Shown: positions 54,632 to 62,130 of the stretch, one piece after another
How positions within the stretch are numbered: position 1 is the first letter of the stretch
Layout of the letters: each line of letters opens with the position of its first letter
DNA from: Burkholderiales bacterium
GTDB lineage: Bacteria > Pseudomonadota > Gammaproteobacteria > Burkholderiales > Burkholderiaceae_D
DNA length: 64,000 nt
Direction: 5' to 3'
Assembly: GCA_016177875.1 (NCBI GenBank)
Contig: JACOUL010000055.1
Span: 1 to 64,000, forward strand
Made by a program: the position numbers and the translations under genes
The notes under the pieces: model-generated
Database searches by the model: none
What the model was told of the DNA's origin: nothing
Seen by the model: only the letters and a program-made list of their open reading frames with translations

Positions 54632-55123
54632 TTAACCCAGCAAATGGGCCATGCGTTGCCACCAGCCGTTCGGCACGAACAATAAAAGCGATGTGATGCA
54701 AACATAACGCAAAAATTTGCCGACAGCCATGTAAAACACGCAAGGCCAGAACGGCAACTTAAGCCAACCGCCCACCGTGCACAAAGGGTCGCCGATGCCG
54801 GGTAGCCAAGCCAGCAGCATCGCCTTGGCGCCATAACGCTGCAGCCACCCGAACCAGCGTGTCTGCCTTTCTTTAGCAAATAGCTTCTTCGCGCCGTAGC
54901 CCATCCAATAATCGACCATGCCGCCCAAGGTATTACCAAGCGTAGCGACCAGCATAGTTGCCCAAAACAGCAGCGGATTCGCCTTCACTACCAGGAAAAC
55001 CGCAGGCTCCGACCCGAGCGGCAGTAAGGTGGCCGACACAAAACTAATGACGAATACCGCTGCCAAACCCACCGGCGCCATGCCGAGCGTATGCAACAGA
55101 CTGTGAACAGCAGATTCGATCAT
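54632..55123 (-). CDS. YqaA family membrane protein (DedA/SNARE-associated-like)
   Basis: 163 residues with about four TM helices: GLAAVFVISFVSATLLPLGSEPAVFLV, LFWATMLVATLGNTLGGMVDYWMGYG and the VTT/DedA-like LLAWLPGIGDPLCTVGGWLKLPFWPCVFYM. The short YqaA sub-group of the SNARE-associated (VTT) family is uncharacterised; relatives act as lipid carriers. ATG 55123 is used. Ends 87 bp before the oxidoreductase ATG on the same strand. Confidence 0.88.
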   Translation of the reverse strand: MIESAVHSLLHTLGMAPVGLAAVFVISFVSATLLPLGSEPAVFLVVKANPLLFWATMLVATLGNTLGGMVDYWMGYGAKKLFAKERQTRWFGWLQRYGAKAMLLAWLPGIGDPLCTVGGWLKLPFWPCVFYMAVGKFLRYVCITSLLLFVPNGWWQRMAHLLG

Positions 55124-55220
55124 GGGCAAAATAGCAAGGTAATCAATCGGGAAAGCGGACGCTCCATTATAATGATCCGCTCATTCGCGCGCGGCTGACG
55201 TCCCTGTCCAGTTAGATATT

Positions 55221-55260
55221 GTTGGGGACAGAGTACCGCTGCGCTTAACTCAGTCCCCAA
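55221..55260. repeat. REP-like element upstream of ilvA
   Basis: TTGGGGACAGAGT at 55222-55234 pairs with ACTCAGTCCCCAA at 55248-55260 (one mismatch), loop ACCGCTGCGCTTA. The first 20 bases equal those of the copy at 31811. It lies in the 160-bp divergent region between the YqaA gene and ilvA, 25 bp before the ilvA start. Confidence 0.7.
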
Positions 55261-55284
55261 TGCAAAAAACCTTGTCCCGCAAAC

Positions 55285-56805
55285 ATGACTGATTACCTGC
55301 AAAAAATCCTGACCGCCCGGGTCTACGACGTCGCTATCGAATCGCCCTTGGAATTCGCTTCCTCGCTCTCCGAGCGCATGGGCAACAAGATTTACTTCAA
55401 GCGCGAAGACATGCAAAGCGTGTTCAGCTTCAAGCTGCGCGGCGCTTATAACAAGATGGCGCATTTGACGCCGGCACAACTAAAACGCGGCGTGATTTGC
55501 GCCTCGGCCGGGAACCATGCGCAAGGCGTTGCCTTAGGCGCGAAACGCCTCGGTTGCCGTGCCGTGATCGTCATGCCGACCACCACGCCGCAAGTGAAAG
55601 TCGACGCGGTCAAAGCGCGCGGCGGCGAAGTGGTACTGCAGGGCGATTCGTATTCCGACGCCTATCAACATGCGCTCACGCTGGAAAAGAAACTCAAGCT
55701 GACCTTCGTCCATCCTTTCGACGACCCTTATGTCATCGCTGGCCAAGGTACGATAGGCATGGAAATCCTGCGCCAGCATCCGGGCGACATCCACGCCATT
55801 TTCGTTGCGATCGGCGGCGGCGGCTTGATCGGCGGAATTGCTGCCTACGTCAAGTCGGTGCGCCCGGATATCAAAGTCATCGGCGTGCAGACTTCGGATT
55901 CCGATGCGATGGCACGCAGCTTCAAAAGCGGGCGGCGCGTCACGCTTTCCGACGTCGGCCTGTTCTGCGACGGCACAGCGGTCAAGCTCGCCGGCGAAGA
56001 GACTTTCCGGCTGGTCAAGCAATATGTCGACGACATCATCGTGGTCGATACCGATGCCGTATGTGCGGCGATCAAGGATGTATTCCAAGATACGCGCAGC
56101 ATTCTGGAGCCCTCCGGTGCGCTGTCGATCGCCGGCGCTAAGGCATACGTCGAACGTGCCCAAGCGAGCAAAAAGCCCTTGAAGGGCCAGACGCTGATGA
56201 CCATCGCCAGCGGCGCTAACATGAATTTCGACCGTTTGCGCTTCGTCGCGGAAATGGCCGAAGTGGGTGAAGCGCGCGAGGCGGTGCTGGCTGTGACCAT
56301 TCCCGAAGAACGCGGCAGCTTCAAACGCTTTTGCCAATTGGTCGGTCCGCGCAACGTCACCGAATTCAATTACCGCATCAGCGATTCGAAAGAAGCTCAT
56401 GTTTTCGTCGGACTCCAGATCGCCAATCGTGATGAATCCGGCAAAATCACATCGGCGTTCGAGAAGAATGGATTCAGGGCGCTCGACTTAACTCACGACG
56501 AGCTTGCCAGGCTTCATGTACGGCACATGGTGGGCGGCAAGAGTCCGCTTGCCCAAAACGAATTGCTGTATCGCTTCGAATTTCCGGAGCGGCCGGGTGC
56601 CTTGATGCGCTTCTTGGATAGCATGGCGCCGAACTGGAATATCAGCCTGTTCCATTACCGCAATCAAGGCGGCGATGTCGGACGTATCTTGGTAGGCATT
56701 CAAGTGCCGAAGAAAGAAATGAAAGCGTTCCGCGAATTCCTTTCGGGACTAGGCTATCGCTATTGGGATGAAAGCGGCAATCCCGTGTATAAATTATTTT
56801 TATGA
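55285..56805 (+). CDS. ilvA: Threonine ammonia-lyase, biosynthetic
   Basis: 506 residues, PLP-dependent; makes 2-oxobutanoate for isoleucine synthesis. PLP Lys is K50 in SVFSFKLRGAYNKM, the phosphate loop is IGGGGLIGG, and C-terminal regulatory ACT-like domains (about 330-505) include ERGSFKRFCQLVGPRNVTEF and ERPGALMRFLDSMAPNWNIS. Length matches the long, feedback-regulated E. coli IlvA (514). A REP-like hairpin lies just upstream, and a strong terminator follows. Confidence 0.96.
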   Translation: MTDYLQKILTARVYDVAIESPLEFASSLSERMGNKIYFKREDMQSVFSFKLRGAYNKMAHLTPAQLKRGVICASAGNHAQGVALGAKRLGCRAVIVMPTTTPQVKVDAVKARGGEVVLQGDSYSDAYQHALTLEKKLKLTFVHPFDDPYVIAGQGTIGMEILRQHPGDIHAIFVAIGGGGLIGGIAAYVKSVRPDIKVIGVQTSDSDAMARSFKSGRRVTLSDVGLFCDGTAVKLAGEETFRLVKQYVDDIIVVDTDAVCAAIKDVFQDTRSILEPSGALSIAGAKAYVERAQASKKPLKGQTLMTIASGANMNFDRLRFVAEMAEVGEAREAVLAVTIPEERGSFKRFCQLVGPRNVTEFNYRISDSKEAHVFVGLQIANRDESGKITSAFEKNGFRALDLTHDELARLHVRHMVGGKSPLAQNELLYRFEFPERPGALMRFLDSMAPNWNISLFHYRNQGGDVGRILVGIQVPKKEMKAFREFLSGLGYRYWDESGNPVYKLFL

Positions 56806-56808
56806 GGA

Positions 56809-56838
56809 ACTGAAGCAACCCTGCGCGGTTGCTTCAGT
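56809..56838 (+). terminator. Terminator of ilvA
   Basis: A perfect 12-bp stem, ACTGAAGCAACC (56809-56820) with GGTTGCTTCAGT (56827-56838), 6-nt loop CTGCGC, then CTTATTT. Located 3 bp after the ilvA stop. Confidence 0.85.
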
Positions 56839-56846
56839 CTTATTTG

Positions 56847-56944
56847 GGACTTATGCAAAATTGTCTCAGCAAGGTTTGCGACGACGACAGTACAGCAAGT
56901 ACGGCTAGGAGCAAAACGCCACTGAGGCGGTTTTGTGTAAGTCC
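56847..56944. mobile_element. 98-bp MITE-like element with terminal inverted repeats
   Basis: The left end GGACTTATGCAAAATTGTCT (then CAG, 56847-56869) and the right end, read on the other strand, GGACTTACACAAAACCGCCT (then CAG, 56944-56922) agree at 18 of 23 positions. The inside has no gene. The right arm contains a hairpin (AAAACGCC, ACTGA, GGCGGTTTT at about 56911-56935). No exact target duplication was found. Non-autonomous IS derivative or solo-end remnant; it now separates ilvA from queF. Confidence 0.65.
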
Positions 56945-56985
56945 TATTATTGTTCCCAACACTCTGCGGTATTTTTTTAGAACCC

Positions 56986-57822
56986 ATGTCCGACACGACA
57001 CCCGCCGATTCGCCCCTGGGCAAGCCGGCCGCGTATAAAGCAGAGTACGACCCCGCCCTGCTTTTTCCGATCGCGCGCGCACCTAAGCGCGAAGAATTGG
57101 AATTGACCGGCACGCTGCCGTTTTTCGGCGTCGATATTTGGAATGCCTATGAAGTATCGTGGCTGAATCTTCGGGGCAAACCGCAAGTGGCGATCGCGAC
57201 GTTTACCGTCCCCGCCGATTCGCCGAACATCGTCGAATCCAAGTCGTTCAAGCTGTATTTAAATTCGTTCAACCAGACGCGACTGACAAGCGCCGATGCC
57301 TTGCTCGAATTGTTGCGTACCGATCTATCCCATGCATTCGGCTCTTCGGTACAGATAACTCTCACGCCTCAAGATGCTTTCGAAAAAATTGCGATGGGCG
57401 AATTAAGCGGTTTATTGTTGGATCGGCTAGATATCGAAGTCGCGGATTACTTCCCCAATCCTTCGCTGTTACGCGCCAATCACGAAGAAGCGATGGTCGA
57501 AGAAACATTAGTGTCACATTTGCTGAAATCGAATTGCTTGGTGACGGGGCAACCGGATTGGGCCAGCGTGCAAATTCGCTATGTCGGCGCACAAATTGAC
57601 CAGGAGCGCTTACTGCAATATCTGATCAGTTTTCGCAACCACAATGAATTTCATGAACAATGCGTGGAGCGCATTTTCATGGATATTCTAAGACGATGCA
57701 ATCCGCAAAAACTGGCGGTTTATGCACGCTATACACGGCGTGGCGGACTCGACATCAATCCTTGGCGCAGCAATTTCACAACAGGCCAACGGCCTTTTAA
57801 CTTGCGCAACGCGCGCCAGTAA
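56986..57822 (+). CDS. queF: NADPH-dependent 7-cyano-7-deazaguanine reductase (QueF type II)
   Basis: 278 residues. QueF reduces preQ0 to preQ1 for queuosine in tRNA. Nucleophilic Cys in [19 protein letters not shown], the NADPH/QueF motif [16 protein letters not shown], and [13 protein letters not shown] with the catalytic Glu/His region. Length matches the bimodular (E. coli-type, 282) form. ATG 56986 is used; the longer frame starts inside the MITE. A MITE-like element occupies the region right upstream, so the promoter may lie in or after it. Confidence 0.95.
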   Translation: MSDTTPADSPLGKPAAYKAEYDPALLFPIARAPKREELELTGTLPFFGVDIWNAYEVSWLNLRGKPQVAIATFTVPADSPNIVESKSFKLYLNSFNQTRLTSADALLELLRTDLSHAFGSSVQITLTPQDAFEKIAMGELSGLLLDRLDIEVADYFPNPSLLRANHEEAMVEETLVSHLLKSNCLVTGQPDWASVQIRYVGAQIDQERLLQYLISFRNHNEFHEQCVERIFMDILRRCNPQKLAVYARYTRRGGLDINPWRSNFTTGQRPFNLRNARQ

Positions 57823-57936
57823 AGAAAATTTGATCCACCTCCGGCCGTTCCTTGTTGATTGCGCAAGCATATGAGCAATCTGAACCAAGCGAGTTGCCAC
57901 ATACCAACTTTTACTTTAAGTTTCCCGCTTTTGACA

Positions 57937-57964
57937 TTGCGCAAGCTTGAAACAGGCCTATAAT
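57937..57964 (+). promoter_or_regulatory. Sigma70-like promoter of ptsN
   Basis: -35 TTGCGC (57937-57942) and consensus -10 TATAAT (57959-57964) with a 16-bp spacer, about 43 bp before the ptsN ATG. A TTGACA at 57931 is also near but gives a 22-bp spacer and is less likely. Confidence 0.5.
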
Positions 57965-58006
57965 TTGCTCACACCTCCTTGGTGCGCCGCATCATCTTAT
58001 TTGTTT

Positions 58007-58474
58007 ATGACCAATCTCGCTAAAATCCTCTCGCCCCAGAATATCGTGCTGGGCTTGGAAGTCTCCAGCAAGAAACGCGCGTTCGAGCAAGCAGGACTGA
58101 TTTTTGAAAACAATTGCGGCATTGCCCGCTCCGTCGTCTCCGAAAACTTATTTGCGCGCGAACGTTTAGGCTCAACGGGCTTAGGACATGGCGTTGCCGT
58201 TCCGCACGGCAGGATTAAGGAATTGAAAGCGCCGATGGCCGCTTTTGTTCGCCTGGCCGAGCCGATTCCCTTTGAGTCGCCGGATGGCCAGCCGGTCAGC
58301 CTGCTCGTATTTTTGTTGATTCCCGCGAATGTCACGCAGCAGCACTTGGAAACGCTTTCAGAGATTGCAGAAATGTTTTCCGATGACAGCTTCCGCGCCG
58401 CTTTGGCGACCGATCCCGATCCGGCGTCGGTATTCGGCCGCTTGACCAGTTGGCAGCCTTCTCTCGCCGCTTAG
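58007..58474 (+). CDS. ptsN: PTS nitrogen-regulatory EIIA (PtsN)
   Basis: 155 residues, EIIA-Ntr fold. Active-site His in [20 protein letters not shown] and the typical start [26 protein letters not shown]. It accepts phosphate from NPr in the regulatory PTS^Ntr. ATG 58007 is chosen; 20 extra codons of the open frame overlap the promoter. First of ptsN-hprK-rapZ on the same strand. Betaproteobacteria commonly have rpoN and hpf just upstream; here queF stands there instead. Confidence 0.93.
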   Translation: MTNLAKILSPQNIVLGLEVSSKKRAFEQAGLIFENNCGIARSVVSENLFARERLGSTGLGHGVAVPHGRIKELKAPMAAFVRLAEPIPFESPDGQPVSLLVFLLIPANVTQQHLETLSEIAEMFSDDSFRAALATDPDPASVFGRLTSWQPSLAA

Positions 58475-58499
58475 AGGTGCAGTCCTGCAATTCACTATC

Positions 58500-59438
58500 A
58501 TGCCTGCATCCACACCCTTATCAGTCCAGCAGCTTTACGATGACAACCGTGAGCCGCTGCAGTTGGGTTGGTTTGCCGGCTTTCCCGGCGGCGAACGGCT
58601 GATTTCAGGCGACGCGGTATCGGCGGCCGATCAAGTCGGCCATATGAATCCGATTCACCCCGGCCGCATTCAAATTTTCGGCCATCAGGAAACCGAGTAT
58701 TACCAGCGCTTATCGCCTAACGGCCGCAACCGCTTGATCAACGAACTGGTGGCCGGCAATCCGCCCGCATTCATCGTAGCGCAAGGCCTGGAAACGCCGC
58801 AGGAATTCATCGCGGTATGCGATGAAAAAAATATCCCGCTGTTTTCGACACCGCTGCCGGCCGCGCAAGTCATCGACTATCTGCGCGTGTACCTTTCCAA
58901 GAAGCTCGCGCAGCGCGTCACCATGCATGGCGTGTTCATGGATGTATTGGGCGTGGGCGTGTTGATTACCGGCGAGTCGGGGCTCGGCAAAAGCGAACTC
59001 GGCCTGGAATTGATTTCGCGCAGCCACGGCTTAGTGGCGGACGACGTCGTGGAATTCTCGCGCATCGCGCCGAATATGATCGAAGGCCGCTGCCCACCGC
59101 TCCTACAAAACCTGCTCGAAGTGCGTGGCCTGGGTCTTTTGGACATCAAAACGATTTTTGGTGAAACGGCGGTGCGCCGCAAGATGCGCTTGAAGCTGAT
59201 CGTTCACCTCGTGCGCCGAAAAACCCTGGAAGAAAATTACGAACGTCTACCCTTGCACTCGCAAACCGAGGAAGTGCTGGGTCTGCCGATTCGCAAGGTC
59301 ATCATTCCGGTTGAAGCCGGTCGCAACTTAGCCGTACTTCTGGAAGCTGCGGTACGCAACACGATTCTGCAATTGCGCGGAATCGATACGCTCAAGGAAT
59401 TCATGGACCGCCAGCAACGGGCCATGGGCGGCGAGTAA
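58500..59438 (+). CDS. hprK: HPr kinase/phosphorylase
   Basis: 312 residues. Walker [15 protein letters not shown] (about 159-172), the HprK signature [23 protein letters not shown] and the N-terminal HPr-kinase domain with [10 protein letters not shown]. Phosphorylates and dephosphorylates HPr at Ser46. In Gram-negatives with incomplete PTS it links HPr-type phosphoryl flow to regulation. 25 bp after ptsN. Confidence 0.95.
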   Translation: MPASTPLSVQQLYDDNREPLQLGWFAGFPGGERLISGDAVSAADQVGHMNPIHPGRIQIFGHQETEYYQRLSPNGRNRLINELVAGNPPAFIVAQGLETPQEFIAVCDEKNIPLFSTPLPAAQVIDYLRVYLSKKLAQRVTMHGVFMDVLGVGVLITGESGLGKSELGLELISRSHGLVADDVVEFSRIAPNMIEGRCPPLLQNLLEVRGLGLLDIKTIFGETAVRRKMRLKLIVHLVRRKTLEENYERLPLHSQTEEVLGLPIRKVIIPVEAGRNLAVLLEAAVRNTILQLRGIDTLKEFMDRQQRAMGGE

Positions 59439-59496
59439 CCGGCGGCGCTGGCGCGCTTGCCACTTTCAATTCGAGCTTACGGTAATATCGGCACTT

Positions 59497-60360
59497 ATGC
59501 GCATCGTACTCATCACAGGCATTTCCGGTTCCGGCAAATCGGTCGGATTGAATGCGCTCGAAGATGCGGGTTATTTTTGCGTCGATAACTTGCCGCCCAC
59601 GTTGTTGCGCGCGCTGGTCGATACACGCTTGCAAGAAGGCGCGCAGTCATTGGCCGTCGCAGTGGATGCGCGCAGCGCCGATTCTCTAGCGGATCTGCCG
59701 GCGGATATTAAGCGTTTAAAAGACGCCGGCCATGATGTCAAAGTTCTGTTCTTGACTGCCAAGACAGACTCGCTTATCGCACGTTTTTCCGAGACGCGCC
59801 GAAGTCATCCTTTGTCGCATCGCGTGCGCTCCGACGAAAATCCGGACGACCGCCCGACCCTGTTGGAATGCATCGTCAAGGAACGCGAAATGCTCGCACC
59901 GATCGAAGGCATCGGCCACGTGATCGATACTTCCGGGCTTTCCGCCAACAAGCTGCGCACTTGGATTAAGGAATTGGTCGAATCGGAGCGCGCTCCGCTC
60001 ACGCTATTGTTCGAATCCTTCGCCTTCAAATACGGGGTGCCCTTGGATGCGGATCTCGTGTTCGATGTGCGCGTTCTGCCCAACCCCTTTTACGATCTGG
60101 CGCTGCGCCCTTATACCGGCAAAGATGCGCCTGTCATCGAATTTCTCAAGGCCCAAGCCCACGTCGGCGAATTGCTGAGCGACATACGCAGCTTCGTGGA
60201 GAAATGGCTGCCTGCCTTCAAGAACGATAACCGAAGCTACCTCACGGTGGCGGTCGGCTGCACCGGCGGTCAACATCGCTCGGTGTACATGGCCGAACAG
60301 CTTGCCAAATATTTTCAATCGACCGAACGCGTATTGTTGCGCCATAGGGAACTTCGCTGA
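59497..60360 (+). CDS. rapZ: RNase adapter / nucleotide-binding protein RapZ
   Basis: 287 residues. P-loop [18 protein letters not shown] (8-25), RapZ motifs [34 protein letters not shown] and the C-terminal [13 protein letters not shown]. RapZ directs RNase E to GlmZ in enterics and binds glucosamine-6-phosphate; in betaproteobacteria the RNA partner is not known. Follows hprK after 58 bp. Confidence 0.93.
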   Translation: MRIVLITGISGSGKSVGLNALEDAGYFCVDNLPPTLLRALVDTRLQEGAQSLAVAVDARSADSLADLPADIKRLKDAGHDVKVLFLTAKTDSLIARFSETRRSHPLSHRVRSDENPDDRPTLLECIVKEREMLAPIEGIGHVIDTSGLSANKLRTWIKELVESERAPLTLLFESFAFKYGVPLDADLVFDVRVLPNPFYDLALRPYTGKDAPVIEFLKAQAHVGELLSDIRSFVEKWLPAFKNDNRSYLTVAVGCTGGQHRSVYMAEQLAKYFQSTERVLLRHRELR

Positions 60361-60365
60361 ACTAC

Positions 60366-61019
60366 ATGTCTGCAGCTCATCTTTCTCTTGTCACCTCGAA
60401 TCCCGGCAACTGGCTTCCGCTGTTCCCGCTCCATACCGTGCTCTTCCCCGGCGGGATTTTGCCCTTAAAAGTATTTGAAGCGCGCTACATCGACATGGTG
60501 CGCGAATGCATGAAGACCGGCGAACCATTCGGCGTCGTGCTCATCAAGTCGGGCCAGGAAGTCGGCGGCGCGGCTGAACCGGAAAGCGTCGGCTGTCTCG
60601 CGCATATCACGCAATGGGATATGGAAAATCTCGGCATGCTCATGCTACGCACGCAAGGCGGCGAACGATTCCGTATTCTGGAGACACGCGTATTGCCCGA
60701 CGAACGGCTCGAAGCGCGCGTCGAAATGATTCCGTCAGACATACAAGCACCGGTAAGCGACATGCATGTCGCCTGCGCTAAGGCACTCAAGACGGTGGTA
60801 GAAGCCATTCATGCGAAGGGTCAAAACGAACAAGGAAAAGACTATGCGAGCCCTTTCGCTTCGCCGCTGCAGCTCGATCAAAGCGGCTGGGTCGCCAACC
60901 GTTGGTGCGAGATCCTGCCGATCTCCTTAAAGGCGCGCCAAAAGCTGATGGAATTGGAAGATGCGCAAAGCCGCCTATCGGTTATTTACCAATATCTGCA
61001 ACAGCACAAAATTCTGTAA
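60366..61019 (+). CDS. LON peptidase N-terminal-like domain protein
   Basis: 217 residues, only the substrate-binding N-domain of Lon (PUA-like): LPLFPLHTVLFPGGILPLKVFEARYIDMVRECMKTGEPFGVVLIKSG and RFRILETRVLPDERLEARVEMIP. No ATPase or protease domain. Function unknown. Starts 5 bp after rapZ and its last 38 bases overlap the 3' end of the convergent mutY. Confidence 0.9.
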   Translation: MSAAHLSLVTSNPGNWLPLFPLHTVLFPGGILPLKVFEARYIDMVRECMKTGEPFGVVLIKSGQEVGGAAEPESVGCLAHITQWDMENLGMLMLRTQGGERFRILETRVLPDERLEARVEMIPSDIQAPVSDMHVACAKALKTVVEAIHAKGQNEQGKDYASPFASPLQLDQSGWVANRWCEILPISLKARQKLMELEDAQSRLSVIYQYLQQHKIL

Positions 61020-62130
61020 GCAATTTCTTGATCGGCGCCGGCAAAGGCGCCATCGCCAATCCGGCAATCGGATACCAGACGTACTCGTTTTCGGCAGCCA
61101 GATGCAGGCGCCGTTTGAGCGTCACGCGATACGGCGTGATATGCAGCTTGAAGTGCGTGAAGCCGTGTGAAATCCCCGGCAAACTTTCGATCGCGTCGGC
61201 CTCACCAAAGCTTGCGAGAACTTGCGTAATCGCCTCTTTTGTCCAACTCGGCGAGCCGGTTTTTTTCCCGGTATGCAGCAAAAAACCGTCGACCTCCGGC
61301 AAAGATAGCAAGCCACCCCAAATGCCGCTGCTTGGCCGCTGTTGCAACAATATCTCGTTGCGATCAACCACGATTAGCATCGCTGCTTGTTTTTCAGGCA
61401 CGGCCTTTTTCGGCTTCTTCACCGGCAGCTCATGGGTGCGCAAAGTATTGAAGGCTACGCAGCGCAGCGCCAGCGGGCAAGTGGGACAAGCCGGCTTCGT
61501 GCGAGTACAAACGGTAGCACCCAGATCCATTAAGCCTTGGGTATAAGAGGCCATGTTTTGCACGGGCAGAAGCGCTTCTGCACGCCGCCATAAGACTTCT
61601 TCGATTTTCTTTTCGCCGGGATAAGCCTCGATGCCGAATACACGTGCAAACACGCGTTTCACATTGCCATCCAAAATGGCGGCGCGCGCGCCATGTGCAA
61701 ATGCGGCAATCGCCGCGGCGGTCGAGCGGCCGATGCCGGGCAACTCAGCCAAAAGCACAGGGTCGGCCGGAAATTTTCCGCTGTATTGTTCCATCACTTG
61801 CCGGGCACAGCGATGCAGGTTGCGCGCGCGGCTGTAATAGCCCAATCCGCTCCAATGCGCCATCACCTCTTCTTGTGTAGCGGATGCCAAGGTCGCGATA
61901 TCAGGAAAACGCACAAGAAAACGGCCGTAATAAGGAATGACTGCCGCGACTTGCGTTTGCTGCAACATGATTTCCGAAAGCCAGATGCGGTAAGCGTCAC
62001 GCGTATTTTGCCAAGGCAAACCGTGGCGACCGTGATGTTTTTGCCAGCTGACGACAGCTTCGGAAAAACTGGGATCGGGAAGTGATTCGCCTACATCCGC
62101 GCTCGGATGCAGGGCAACTACACGTTTCAT
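60982..62130 (-). CDS. mutY: A/G-specific adenine glycosylase MutY
   Basis: 382 residues. Removes A opposite 8-oxoG. Helix-hairpin-helix LPGIGRSTAAAIAAFAHGA with the catalytic Asp in AAILDGNVKRVFARVFG; catalytic Glu in SEIMLQQTQVAAVIPYY; 4Fe-4S cluster C-x6-C-x2-C-x5-C (CTRTKPACPTCPLALRC); C-terminal Nudix-like 8-oxoG-recognition domain (about 235-365). Start and upstream dynamin-like stop share one base (TAATG), so translation is coupled. Overlaps the LON-N gene end by 38 bp. Confidence 0.96.
   Translation of the reverse strand: MKRVVALHPSADVGESLPDPSFSEAVVSWQKHHGRHGLPWQNTRDAYRIWLSEIMLQQTQVAAVIPYYGRFLVRFPDIATLASATQEEVMAHWSGLGYYSRARNLHRCARQVMEQYSGKFPADPVLLAELPGIGRSTAAAIAAFAHGARAAILDGNVKRVFARVFGIEAYPGEKKIEEVLWRRAEALLPVQNMASYTQGLMDLGATVCTRTKPACPTCPLALRCVAFNTLRTHELPVKKPKKAVPEKQAAMLIVVDRNEILLQQRPSSGIWGGLLSLPEVDGFLLHTGKKTGSPSWTKEAITQVLASFGEADAIESLPGISHGFTHFKLHITPYRVTLKRRLHLAAENEYVWYPIAGLAMAPLPAPIKKLLTEFCAVADIGK

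Noticed and set aside
56845..56985. preQ1 or other riboswitch before queF
   Set aside because: The region is explained by terminal inverted repeats of a MITE-like element, and no preQ1 aptamer pattern was seen.
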